Assembly (NCBI GenBank): GCA_964396245.1
Contig: CAYNEO010000032.1
Coordinates: forward strand, 1 to 41,236
Length of the DNA stretch: 41,236 nucleotides
Direction of reading: 5' to 3'
Source: CAYNEO01 sp964396245
GTDB taxonomy: Bacteria > Zixibacteria > MSB-5A5 > GN15 > FEB-12
The position numbers were made by a program, and so were the translations under genes. Shown here piece by piece: positions 1 through 7,863 of the stretch. Positions within the stretch are counted from its first letter, which is position 1. Each line of letters starts with the position of its first letter. A model generated the notes under the pieces. It did not search any database. It was given only the letters and a program-made list of their open reading frames with translations, and was not told where the DNA came from.

Positions 1-210
1 CCGGCGGCAGCGTCTGATTCCGATACGACCGGCGAAAAGCAACCCGACCGGGAAATGAAGCCTGCCGCTGAATCAAAACCGGCCGAGCAGACAAAGCCCG
101 GGGCCGAGGCAAAACCGGCGAGCGAAGACAAGCAAGACGAGCCGGTGAAAAAACCTGAAGAACCCAAATCGTCCGACGAATCGTCAGACAACGACGGGAA
201 GGAGACCTGA
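1..210 (+). CDS. C-terminal tail of the gene preceding nuoJ, probably NuoI (5' end outside window)
   Basis: An open frame runs from base 1 to a TGA at 208-210 and encodes 69 residues. They are almost entirely Pro, Ala, Glu, Lys, Asp and Ser, with loose repeats of the KPAE/KPGAE type and no hydrophobic or cysteine-containing segment. The stop lies 2 bases before nuoJ. In the usual complex I gene order the preceding gene is nuoI, the two-[4Fe-4S] ferredoxin-like subunit, so this is most simply a NuoI with a long disordered charged tail, which is unusual because NuoI normally ends soon after its second cluster domain. No cluster-binding cysteines fall inside the window, so the identity is inferred from position only. 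The sequence around 199-204 (AAGGAG) doubles as the ribosome binding site of nuoJ. Confidence 0.6.
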   Translation, partial: PAAASDSDTTGEKQPDREMKPAAESKPAEQTKPGAEAKPASEDKQDEPVKKPEEPKSSDESSDNDGKET

Positions 211-212
211 GC

Positions 213-716
213 ATGGAGATGGGTGTTGGTCCGGTCTTCTGGATCCTGGCGGCGGTGATCTTTATCTCGTCCATCATGGTCGTCAGCCTCAAGAATATTT
301 TTCATTGTGCCTTATTCTTGATCCTCTGCCTGTTCTCGGTAGCCGGCATTTACATTCTCTTGCATGCCGAATTTCTGGCCGCCGCACAGGTGCTCATCTA
401 CGTCGGCGCCGTCTCGATATTGATCATCTTCGCGATCATGCTCACCAGCGACCTTGGCTCAAAGAAGATAGTCCAGACAAACAACAACGCCTTCATCGGT
501 TTCTTTGTCTGCCTGCTGTTTGCCTTCGCCGTTATCCAGGTCGTCCGGCACTCGCAGGTATGGCAGGCGGCCAAAGAAGCGCTGCCGGCGCAGAATGTCC
601 TCTTGGTCGGTAAGGCCCTCATGACGAAGTATATGCTGCCGTTTGAAGTGGTTTCGGTGCTCATGCTCGCGGCGCTGATAGGCGCCGTCGTGCTCGCCAG
701 GGAGGAGAGGTCCTGA
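213..716 (+). CDS. nuoJ: NADH-quinone oxidoreductase subunit J
   Basis: Membrane-arm subunit of respiratory complex I, which couples NADH:quinone electron transfer to proton pumping at the inner membrane. The 167-residue protein has about five hydrophobic helices. It carries the NuoJ signature around residues 50-75, where a helix contains FLAAAQVLIYVGAVSILIIF; in this family that helix holds the pi-bulge that helps gate the central proton axis. Length fits the family (about 165-185). The ATG at 213 sits 8 bases after AAGGAG (199-204), which favours it over a second ATG at 219. The gene overlaps nuoK by one base (TGATG) and sits in canonical J-K-L-M-N order, so translational coupling is likely. 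Confidence 0.95.
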   Translation: MEMGVGPVFWILAAVIFISSIMVVSLKNIFHCALFLILCLFSVAGIYILLHAEFLAAAQVLIYVGAVSILIIFAIMLTSDLGSKKIVQTNNNAFIGFFVCLLFAFAVIQVVRHSQVWQAAKEALPAQNVLLVGKALMTKYMLPFEVVSVLMLAALIGAVVLAREERS

Positions 717-1015
717 TGTATTACTATCTCGGGTTGGCGGCGGTACTGTTCTCGGTCGGCCTCTTCGGCGTCATCACGCGGCGAAATATCATCGGCATCC
801 TGATGTCGCTCGAACTGATGTTTAATGCCGCCAACATAAATTTCGTGGCCTTCAACAAGTTTATCTTAAACGACGGCCTCGCCGGACAGATATTCGCCAT
901 CTTTATAGTGGTTGTCGCCGCCGCCGAGGCAACCGTCGGCCTCGCCATCGTTCTGCTCGTGTACCGGAACTGGCGCGGCATCAGCACCGACAATATTAAC
1001 GTGATGAAGTGGTAG
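716..1015 (+). CDS. nuoK: NADH-quinone oxidoreductase subunit K
   Basis: Small antiporter-related (MrpC-like) membrane subunit of complex I, 99 residues with three transmembrane helices, the standard family length. Two buried glutamates that are essential in the family are visible: E33 in the helix containing GILMSLELMFNAANINFV, and E71 in the following helix (AAAEATVGLAIVLL). They correspond to E. coli NuoK E36 and E72, which lie on the proton-transfer axis between the quinone site and the NuoN/M/L antiporter modules. The start codon overlaps the nuoJ stop by one base. The TAG at 1013-1015 is followed by nuoL after 9 bases. Confidence 0.97.
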   Translation: MYYYLGLAAVLFSVGLFGVITRRNIIGILMSLELMFNAANINFVAFNKFILNDGLAGQIFAIFIVVVAAAEATVGLAIVLLVYRNWRGISTDNINVMKW

Positions 1016-1024
1016 GATGATACG

Positions 1025-3121
1025 ATGACCCAATACGCATACTTGATGCCCCTGCTTCACCTCTTCGCGCTCGGGATGATCCTTTTCTTCCTCCGCTGGA
1101 AGGAAAAGGTCTCCTCGGGCTTCGCCATTGCGATCGGGGTCATCAACTGGGTTATCGCGATCATCATTCTTATCGAGAAAATGATCGACCCGACGCCGTA
1201 CGAGGCGTACTTCCATATCACCTCGTTCGCCAAAATGAATTTTGAGTTCGGCATCCTGGTCGATCCCCTCACCGCCATCATGTTGTTGGTGGTCATGACC
1301 GTTGGCACCAGCGTACTCATCTATTCGGTCGGCTACATGAAGGACGATCCCAGGTACAGCCGCTTCTTTGCCTACCTGTCGCTGTTCATGTTCTCGATGC
1401 TCGGGCTCGTTGTCGCCAACAACTTCTTCATGATCTTCATCTTCTGGGAGCTGGTCGGTGTCTCGAGTTACTTCCTTATAGGTTTCTGGTTTGAGAAGAA
1501 ATCAGCGGCGGACGCCGGCAAGAAAGCGTTTATCACCAACCGCGTCGGCGACTTCGGGTTTATCATCGGTCTGGTGATGATCGGCCTCTACTGCGGCACC
1601 TTCAACTATCACGGCGTCTTCGAACACATTGAATCCGGCCTCGTTCCGGCCGGAGTCGTCACGACAATGGCCATCTTCTTGTTCTGCGGTGCCGTCGGTA
1701 AATCGGCGCAGTTCCCGCTGCATGTCTGGTTGCCCGATGCCATGGAAGGTCCCACTCCGGTGTCGGCCTTGATCCACGCCGCAACGATGGTTGCCGCCGG
1801 CGTCTACATGGTCGCCCGCGCAATGAATATCTTCGCAGCGTCAGCCGATGCCTCGATGGTGGTCGCCATTATCGGTGTCACTACCTCCTTCATGGCCGCC
1901 ACTATAGGATTAGTACAGAACGATATCAAGCGGGTGCTTGCCTATTCCACCGTCAGTCAGCTCGGGTACATGATCATGGCGCTTGGACTGTATGGCTACG
2001 ATGTCGCCCACGGCCATCACTCGGCCGGATACACCGCCGGCACCTTCCACCTCATGACACACGCGTTCTTTAAGGGCCTGCTCTTCCTTGGCGCCGGTTC
2101 CGTCATCCACGCCGTGCACACCAACGACATTCAGGAAATGGGCGGTCTCTATCCGAAAATGAAAAAGACGAGCATCACCTTTATTATTGCCTCGCTGTCC
2201 ATTTCCGGAATCTTCCCCTTCGCGGGCTTCTGGTCTAAAGACGAAATTATCGCCGCCACCAACGGCCACCCCATTTTCATGATTCTCACTCTGGCCATCG
2301 CCTTCATGACGGCCTTTTACATGTTCCGCCTCTGTTTCCTGACCTTCTTCGGAAAACCGCGCGATCAGCACCGCTATGACCACGCCCACGAATCGCCAAA
2401 CAACATGACCTACCCGCTGATCTTCCTGTCGATCCTGGCTATCTGCGCCGGTTGGGTCGGCATCCCGGGTATGTATCCCGGCTTCTCGTCGTTCGTGTAT
2501 CACCACGAAGTGCACATGTCGCTGTTCAACCTGCACTTTGTCGTATTCGCTTTGATCTCGACCGTGGTCGCCGGTTCCGGCATCGGCCTCGCGTACCTGA
2601 TGTATCGTAAGAAAACGATTTCCCCCGAGAAGATGGCCGTGCGGTTCAAACCGATTTATACTCTGCTGTACAACAAATATTACATAGATGAAATCTACGA
2701 AGCCGTCATCATACGGCCGCTTCTGGGCTTTGCCCGGTTCATGTGGTCGTTCGATGCCGGCGTTATCGATGGCGCCGTCAACGGCACCGGATGGCTGACC
2801 GTGAAATGGTCCGACATCAAGATGTGGTTCGACAAGTGGATTATCGACGGCGCCGTCAATGGCTCCGGATGGCTGGTCCGCCAGGGCTCGAACGCGCTGC
2901 GATACGTCCAGAACGGTTCGGCGCAATTCTACGCGCTGTTCATCCTGACCATGGCGGCCCTCATAGTCGTGCTCAAATATGTCAACTCCGGCGCCGGGTG
3001 GCACTTCGACCTGGTCTGGACTGTCGTGGTGGTTGTCGCGCTGGCCGCACTGCTGGCAATCTTTGCCCGTGTCTCCGGCAAGAAAGAAACCGCCCCGCAA
3101 ACTGTGGAACGAGAAGAATAG
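1025..3121 (+). CDS. nuoL: NADH-quinone oxidoreductase subunit L (distal proton-pumping subunit)
   Basis: Largest antiporter-like subunit of complex I, 698 residues. It has the core of about 14 helices and, near the C terminus, the long lateral helix that braces the membrane arm. The functional glutamate E142 (FWELVGVSSYFLIGFW) and lysine K226 (GKSAQFPLHVWLPDAMEG) are present, followed by the conserved PTPVSALIHAATMV helix. The C-terminal part (residues about 555-660) carries a duplicated motif, IDGAVNG(T/S)GWL, at residues 581-591 and 607-617, exactly 26 codons apart. The protein is somewhat longer than E. coli NuoL (613). It starts at ATG 1025, 9 bases after the nuoK stop. The TAG at 3119-3121 is 26 bases before nuoM. 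Confidence 0.97.
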   Translation: MTQYAYLMPLLHLFALGMILFFLRWKEKVSSGFAIAIGVINWVIAIIILIEKMIDPTPYEAYFHITSFAKMNFEFGILVDPLTAIMLLVVMTVGTSVLIYSVGYMKDDPRYSRFFAYLSLFMFSMLGLVVANNFFMIFIFWELVGVSSYFLIGFWFEKKSAADAGKKAFITNRVGDFGFIIGLVMIGLYCGTFNYHGVFEHIESGLVPAGVVTTMAIFLFCGAVGKSAQFPLHVWLPDAMEGPTPVSALIHAATMVAAGVYMVARAMNIFAASADASMVVAIIGVTTSFMAATIGLVQNDIKRVLAYSTVSQLGYMIMALGLYGYDVAHGHHSAGYTAGTFHLMTHAFFKGLLFLGAGSVIHAVHTNDIQEMGGLYPKMKKTSITFIIASLSISGIFPFAGFWSKDEIIAATNGHPIFMILTLAIAFMTAFYMFRLCFLTFFGKPRDQHRYDHAHESPNNMTYPLIFLSILAICAGWVGIPGMYPGFSSFVYHHEVHMSLFNLHFVVFALISTVVAGSGIGLAYLMYRKKTISPEKMAVRFKPIYTLLYNKYYIDEIYEAVIIRPLLGFARFMWSFDAGVIDGAVNGTGWLTVKWSDIKMWFDKWIIDGAVNGSGWLVRQGSNALRYVQNGSAQFYALFILTMAALIVVLKYVNSGAGWHFDLVWTVVVVVALAALLAIFARVSGKKETAPQTVEREE
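2762..2875 (+). repeat. In-frame 26-codon tandem duplication in nuoL
   Basis: Two DNA segments beginning at 2762 and 2840 (offset 78 bases) are near-identical over about 36 bases. Both encode (V/I)IDGAVNG(T/S)GWL. Differences are mostly at third codon positions (gat/gac, aac/aat), so the duplication is not recent or is under protein-level selection. It lies in the amphipathic lateral-helix region of NuoL. Confidence 0.85.
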
Positions 3122-3147
3122 CTTGAGCTTGGAGGATAGACTGAAGC

Positions 3148-4626
3148 ATGCTTAACTGGTTGATATATCCACCCCTGGCCGGGATGCTGGTGGTGATGCT
3201 GTTGCCGAAAGACAATAAACAACTCATCCGATGGGTTGCGACCGGCTTCAGCTTCATTCCGCTGGTAGTCTCCTTCTGGTTGACCTGGGATTACTTTTTC
3301 AATTATGCCCAATCGGCCGCCTTTGCCTATCAGTCAGGCCCGTACAACTGGATTCCCTCGCTGAATATCCAGTACTTTCTCGGCGCCGATGGCATCTCGA
3401 TCCCGCTGCTCGCCCTGACCGGCTTGTTGTCAACGATTTCGCTGATCGCCTCCTTCAATATCGAAGTTCGCGTCAAGGAGTATTTCGCCTTCTTCCTCCT
3501 GCTCGAAGCCGGTATGATGGGCGTATTCGTCGCCCTCGATTTCTTCCTGTTCTATATTTTCTGGGAAGTCATGCTCGTTCCGATGTATTTCCTTATCGGT
3601 GTCTGGGGTGGCCCGCGAAAGGAATACGCCGCGATCAAGTTCTTCCTCTACACGTTGTTCGGCTCGATCTTCATGCTCGTCTCGATCCTGATACTCTATT
3701 TCACCTCCGAGCCGCACACGCTGAACATGCTGACCCTGATTCAGTCCGGTCCCGGTTTGCCGTATACATTTCAGATGGTCTGCTTCGTGTTCTTCTTCAT
3801 CGCTTTCGCCATCAAGGTGCCGGTCTGGCCGTTCCACACGTGGTTGCCCGATGCTCACGTTGAGGCGCCCACCGCCGTGTCCGTCATCCTTGCCGGCGTC
3901 TTGCTGAAGATGGGGACCTACGGTATGCTTCGTATCAGTTGGCCGATGTTCCCCGAAGCCCTGCAAACGCTCTCGTTCTGGATCGCCCTCCTGGGAGCCA
4001 TTGCCATCATTTACGGCGCCCTTGTATCGATGGCGCAGAAAGACCTCAAGAAACTGGTCGCGTATTCCTCGGTTTCTCACATGGGCTTCTGTATGCTCGC
4101 GCTGGGCGCTTTCACTTCGGTGCAGGCAATCACCGGCACCATGTTCCAGATGATATCTCACGGCTTGCTGACAGGGGCCATGTTCCTTTTGGTGGGCGTG
4201 CTCTATGATCGCGCTCACACCCGTGAAATTGCCGCCTTCGGTGGAATCGGATCAAAACTCCCCGTCTACTCGGCATTCATGATTTTCTTCTCGATGGGCT
4301 CGCTCGGTTTGCCCGGAATGTCAGGGTTCATCTCCGAGTTCATGATATTTGTTGGGGCTTTCGGTGCCGCCAACAAAGTGCTTGTCGGAATTTCAGTTCT
4401 CGGTGTCGTGCTCGGCGCAACCTATATCCTGCGCATGGTTCAGCGGGTATTCCTGGGTGAATTCAATCTCGAGCGCTGGGGCCATTTGACGGAAATCAAT
4501 TTCCGCGAAATCATAATGGTTTCTCCCCTCGTGATCTTCACCCTCTGGATAGGCATTTACCCGAAACCGTTGAATGACCTGATGCAGGCCACATTACAGA
4601 ACCTGGTTTCGTTGATGGCAAGGTAA
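3148..4626 (+). CDS. nuoM: NADH-quinone oxidoreductase subunit M (proton-pumping subunit)
   Basis: Antiporter-like complex I subunit of 492 residues, typical for NuoM (about 490-510). Key residues are in place: E140 in the helix LFYIFWEVMLVPMYFLIGVW and K223 in AFAIKVPVWPFHTWLPDAH, equivalent to E. coli NuoM E144 and K234. These are followed by the conserved VEAPTAVSVILAGVLLKMG stretch, which distinguishes NuoM from NuoL and NuoN. GGAGG at 3131-3135 precedes the ATG by 12 bases, a slightly long spacing. The stop TAA at 4624-4626 is 4 bases before nuoN. Confidence 0.97.
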   Translation: MLNWLIYPPLAGMLVVMLLPKDNKQLIRWVATGFSFIPLVVSFWLTWDYFFNYAQSAAFAYQSGPYNWIPSLNIQYFLGADGISIPLLALTGLLSTISLIASFNIEVRVKEYFAFFLLLEAGMMGVFVALDFFLFYIFWEVMLVPMYFLIGVWGGPRKEYAAIKFFLYTLFGSIFMLVSILILYFTSEPHTLNMLTLIQSGPGLPYTFQMVCFVFFFIAFAIKVPVWPFHTWLPDAHVEAPTAVSVILAGVLLKMGTYGMLRISWPMFPEALQTLSFWIALLGAIAIIYGALVSMAQKDLKKLVAYSSVSHMGFCMLALGAFTSVQAITGTMFQMISHGLLTGAMFLLVGVLYDRAHTREIAAFGGIGSKLPVYSAFMIFFSMGSLGLPGMSGFISEFMIFVGAFGAANKVLVGISVLGVVLGATYILRMVQRVFLGEFNLERWGHLTEINFREIIMVSPLVIFTLWIGIYPKPLNDLMQATLQNLVSLMAR

Positions 4627-4630
4627 CGCG

Positions 4631-6202
4631 ATGAATTTCGAACTGCCCCAGATAAACCTGCTCAGGATGCTCCCGGAGATGTTCCTCTTCTTCTGGGCGC
4701 TGGTTGTCTTCACCTATGACCTGGTGACGAAACGGCGTTCTGAATCATCGGCCGGCATTTTGACCCTTATCGGACTGATTCTCACCGGCGTCATCATCGC
4801 TATCCTGTCCGCCGCCGGTTCGGTGGAGAAGGGGACAGGGTACTATGGCAGCGGCTTCGGCATGATGTTTGTCAACGATCCGCTCTCGCTGTTCTTCAAA
4901 ATCATCTTTCTCGGTGCCGCCTTTCTCGCTGTCGCCAGTTCCTTCGGCATCATGAAACAGAAAATCATCAACCACCGGGGCGAGTACTACGGGCTGATTC
5001 TTTTCTCGACCGTCGGCATGATGTTCCTCGGGTCATCCAATGAATTACTTTCACTGTACATCGGACTCGAATTGACTACCGTGCCGCTGTTCGTTCTGGC
5101 CGCCTTTTTCAAGGATAACAGGCTCTCGGTTGAAGCCGGTATCAAGTATCTCATCATCGGCGCGTTTTCGTCGGCGCTGCTGGTATACGGTCTGTCCTTC
5201 CTCTACGGCCTGTCGGCCGGACCCGGGTTGTCTGCTACGACCGACATCCTCCAGGGACGGATAAACATCGGCCTGACGCACATCCGCCAGCTCCAGGCGC
5301 ACGGTGATCTTGGATTTGTCCTTGTCGTATCGATGATCCTCATGCTGGCCGGTATCGGCTTCAAGCTCGCGCTTCCTCCGTTCCACCAGTGGGCGCCGGA
5401 TGTATACGAAGGCTCTCCAACGCCGATCGCCGCCTTCCTTTCCATCGGCTCCAAGGGAGCCGGCCTGGTCGCATTCGCCAAGATATTCGTTATCGGATTA
5501 CCGGCCTTCTTCGACCCGTTCATGGCCCCCAATGACTGGGGTATCCTCGTCTCCATACTGGCAGCGGCCGCCATGATTGTCGGAAACGTCGCCGCTATCC
5601 GCCAGACCAATATCAAGCGCATGCTGGCCTATTCCTCGATTGCCCAGGCCGGGTATATTATGGTCGGCATGGTAGCCATGAACAGCCTCGGCCTTTCGTC
5701 GGTCGCATTCTATATCTTTGCCTACATGTTCGCCAATATGGGCGCTTTTGCTATCGTGGCGATCTTCGAAGATAAAACCGGATCCACGGAGATTCAGAGC
5801 TACACCGGCCTCGCAAAAAGCTCGCCGTTCATGGCGGCTTCCATGTCGGTGTTCCTGCTCTCGCTGGCCGGGATACCGCCGCTCGGCGGCTTTCTTGCCA
5901 AATACTACGTCTTTGCGGCCGCCGTCAAACATGCCGCCCTCGTCTCATACAATCAATGGATGTACTGGCTCGTCGGCGTCGGCCTGCTGACATCCGTCTT
6001 TGCCCTGTACTACTACGCTAATATCATAAAAACGATGTTTTTCTCGTCAGAGGACTCGCCGTACAAATTGAACTTCATGAACCCCGGTACGATCGTTGTC
6101 ATCATCGGCCTGCTCGGCGTGTTCTATTGCGGCCTCTTCCCGGAACCGATCCTCAGGTTTGCCCAGAGCATTCCCGCGATCGTCGGATTGGCCGGCAACT
6201 GA
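4631..6202 (+). CDS. nuoN: NADH-quinone oxidoreductase subunit N (proton-pumping subunit)
   Basis: Third antiporter-like subunit of complex I, 523 residues. It has the NuoN-type signature LELTTVPLFVLAAFF with the essential E147, and the GFKLALPPFHQWAPDVYEGSP segment with the conserved lysine in the discontinuous helix. The C terminus contains the SLAGIPPLGGFLAKYYVF motif. Length is a little above E. coli NuoN (485). It follows nuoM after 4 bases and is the last gene of the complex I operon here. The next promoter-like sequence begins 13 bases after its TGA (6200-6202), so a new transcription unit probably starts there. No classical T-rich terminator is seen between them. Confidence 0.96.
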   Translation: MNFELPQINLLRMLPEMFLFFWALVVFTYDLVTKRRSESSAGILTLIGLILTGVIIAILSAAGSVEKGTGYYGSGFGMMFVNDPLSLFFKIIFLGAAFLAVASSFGIMKQKIINHRGEYYGLILFSTVGMMFLGSSNELLSLYIGLELTTVPLFVLAAFFKDNRLSVEAGIKYLIIGAFSSALLVYGLSFLYGLSAGPGLSATTDILQGRINIGLTHIRQLQAHGDLGFVLVVSMILMLAGIGFKLALPPFHQWAPDVYEGSPTPIAAFLSIGSKGAGLVAFAKIFVIGLPAFFDPFMAPNDWGILVSILAAAAMIVGNVAAIRQTNIKRMLAYSSIAQAGYIMVGMVAMNSLGLSSVAFYIFAYMFANMGAFAIVAIFEDKTGSTEIQSYTGLAKSSPFMAASMSVFLLSLAGIPPLGGFLAKYYVFAAAVKHAALVSYNQWMYWLVGVGLLTSVFALYYYANIIKTMFFSSEDSPYKLNFMNPGTIVVIIGLLGVFYCGLFPEPILRFAQSIPAIVGLAGN

Positions 6203-6215
6203 CCGGATAATATCG

Positions 6216-6244
6216 TTGACTACTATCGGAAGGTCGGCTATTAT
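6216..6244 (+). promoter_or_regulatory. Sigma70-type promoter for the DUF502/EIIA-CBS/exchanger unit
   Basis: TTGACT at 6216-6221, a 17-base spacer and TATTAT at 6239-6244 give five matches to each consensus hexamer at ideal spacing. A start near 6251 would leave a leader of about 38 bases carrying the hairpin at 6257-6275 ahead of the GTG at 6289. Confidence 0.75.
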
Positions 6245-6256
6245 CACTCTGGAGCG

Positions 6257-6275
6257 CGGCTGCTAGAAGCAGCCG
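6257..6275 (+). promoter_or_regulatory. Leader hairpin upstream of the DUF502 gene
   Basis: CGGCTGCT (6257-6264) and AGCAGCCG (6268-6275) form a perfect 8-bp stem with a 3-base loop. It begins about six bases after the predicted transcription start and ends 13 bases before the GTG start codon. No T-tract follows, so it is not a plain terminator. It could stabilise the message or influence ribosome loading on the weak GGACGG site just downstream of the stem. Confidence 0.6.
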
Positions 6276-6288
6276 GACGGAATCCGTT

Positions 6289-6933
6289 GTGAGCAAGATC
6301 GTTGAAGCTATCAAACGGTATTTTATCAGTGGCGTCCTGGTTGTCGTCCCGCTCATCCTGACATACATCGTCCTGCGCTTTCTCTTCGAGGCGATCGACG
6401 GCATCCTGCAACCGCTGATTTTCAGGGTATTCGGCATTTACGCGCCCGGGCTCGGGGTCGTAGCAACCCTGATCCTGATTCTTCTTGCCGGTATGCTCAC
6501 ACGCAACCTTATCGGGAATCGCGCCGTTAAGATGGGTGAACGGCTGCTGGCTCGCATGCCGCTCGTCAGACCCATCTATTCGTCGGCCAAGCAATTGCTC
6601 GAGGCGATGACCTCGTCGACGACGCAGAGCTTCAAAGAAGTCGGCATCATCGAGTATCCCCGACGAGGCATCTACTCGCTCGGCTTCATTGCCCGGCGCT
6701 TCCCGATGGAGATTGACGGGAACCGAAAGTGGTTTGTGTCGATTCTGATTGCATCTACGCCCACGCCGGTCTCCGGCATGGTCGTCATGGTGCCCGAGGA
6801 AGAGGTGTATCGGATTAATATGACAGTCGAAGATGGCCTGAAGTTTCTTGTGTCGGGCGGTGTCGTCACCCCCGATATGATTACACACAAAACCCCCAAA
6901 TTACGGACTGAAACCGAAGAGGTGGATGAGTGA
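6289..6933 (+). CDS. DUF502 family membrane protein
   Basis: 214 residues, matching the DUF502 family (about 200). An N-terminal amphipathic start (KIVEAIKRYFISG) leads into transmembrane helix 1 (VLVVVPLILTYIVLRFLF, residues 16-33). A second helix (residues 55-72) is followed by a soluble C-terminal domain with the family-typical pattern of a short motif near KRYFISG, then P-x-x-R-x-I-Y. DUF502 proteins are found in many bacteria and in plants (LIKE-COV), where they affect trafficking or vascular patterning; the bacterial biochemical role is not established. The start is GTG at 6289 behind a weak GGACGG. The stop overlaps the next gene by four bases (GTGA), which implies coupling to the EIIA-CBS protein. 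Confidence 0.85.
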   Translation: MSKIVEAIKRYFISGVLVVVPLILTYIVLRFLFEAIDGILQPLIFRVFGIYAPGLGVVATLILILLAGMLTRNLIGNRAVKMGERLLARMPLVRPIYSSAKQLLEAMTSSTTQSFKEVGIIEYPRRGIYSLGFIARRFPMEIDGNRKWFVSILIASTPTPVSGMVVMVPEEEVYRINMTVEDGLKFLVSGGVVTPDMITHKTPKLRTETEEVDE

Positions 6934-7835
6934 AACTTGCTAATTTGTTAATGGAACGTCGTATCAACATGAACCTGCGGTCCCGCACCAAGGACGAGGC
7001 CGTGCAGGAACTGCTCGAAATGTTGACCGCCGAAGGAGTGTCGTTCGATTACGATGCCGTCATGGCCACAATCCGGGAGCGGGAGGAAATCGAGGATACT
7101 TCGTACGGGCATGGTTTTGCTTTTCCGCATGGTCGGACCGACGCCGTCAGAGAACTGTACATTCTCATCGGCATCTCGCGCCGGGGTCTGGAAGACAAAA
7201 CTCCCGATGATATCCCCGTGCATGTCATCTGCCTGCTCCTGACGCCGTCTACCATCGCCAAGCTCTACCTGCAGACACTCTCCGGCCTGGCCACCCTCGG
7301 CCGTTTGCCCGGTATCCTCGAGAAAATCCTGGGTATCGAACAGCGCAACGACCTCATCAAGATCGTTTCCGATGCCAACGTCACGGTTGACAAAGAGCTG
7401 ATGGTCAAGGATGTCATGCGGCACAAGGTCGCCAGCGTCACGCCCGAACATACGCTCAAAGACGTCGCCAACGAAATGTTCCGCTACCGGCTTTCGGCGC
7501 TGGCCGTCGTTGATGACAACAATCACCTGCTCGGTGTCATAAACGACCGCGATCTCATCAAGGCCGCTCTGCCGGATTACAAGTCGCTTATTTCCAATTT
7601 GAACTACTCGCTCGATGTCGAGCCGTTCGAAGAACTCCTGAAGCAGGAAGACAAGATCAAGGTGTCCCAGCTGTTCCGCGAGGAATACGAGGTCACCACC
7701 CCGGAAACGAGAATCGTCGAAGTCGCCGCCATGATGATCTTCAAGGACATCAAACGCGTGTTTGTCGTCTCCAACGGCAACCTCGTCGGCGTTCTCCTGC
7801 GCAAAGATATCGTCAACATGATCATTAGAGGGTAA
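6930..7835 (+). CDS. PTS EIIA (Fru/Ntr-type) domain fused to a CBS pair
   Basis: 301 residues. Residues about 5-147 are a type 2 PTS EIIA domain, with the phospho-acceptor pattern GHGFAFPHGR in which H67 is the expected phosphorylated histidine. Residues about 157-212 and 243-299 are two CBS motifs (VKDVMRHKVASVTPEHTL..., then VSQLFREEYEVTTPETRI...), forming a likely nucleotide-sensing Bateman module. No EIIB, EIIC, HPr or EI gene lies nearby, so a role in sensing or regulation is more likely than sugar uptake. The start is GTG at 6930 inside the DUF502 stop (4-base overlap); the first ATG downstream would cut into the EIIA fold. The next gene, a cation exchanger, follows after 28 bases and is a plausible target of regulation, by inference only. 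Confidence 0.88.
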   Translation: MKLANLLMERRINMNLRSRTKDEAVQELLEMLTAEGVSFDYDAVMATIREREEIEDTSYGHGFAFPHGRTDAVRELYILIGISRRGLEDKTPDDIPVHVICLLLTPSTIAKLYLQTLSGLATLGRLPGILEKILGIEQRNDLIKIVSDANVTVDKELMVKDVMRHKVASVTPEHTLKDVANEMFRYRLSALAVVDDNNHLLGVINDRDLIKAALPDYKSLISNLNYSLDVEPFEELLKQEDKIKVSQLFREEYEVTTPETRIVEVAAMMIFKDIKRVFVVSNGNLVGVLLRKDIVNMIIRG

Positions 7836-7863
7836 TGTCGATCGCAACGAGCACGAGAATTTG

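Noticed and set aside
1910..3100. 396-codon open frame on the strand opposite nuoL
   Set aside because: Antisense to a clear nuoL with normal family motifs. Its translation is rich in His, Gly, Asp and Arg without hydrophobic structure, as expected for the reverse strand of a GC-rich membrane protein gene.
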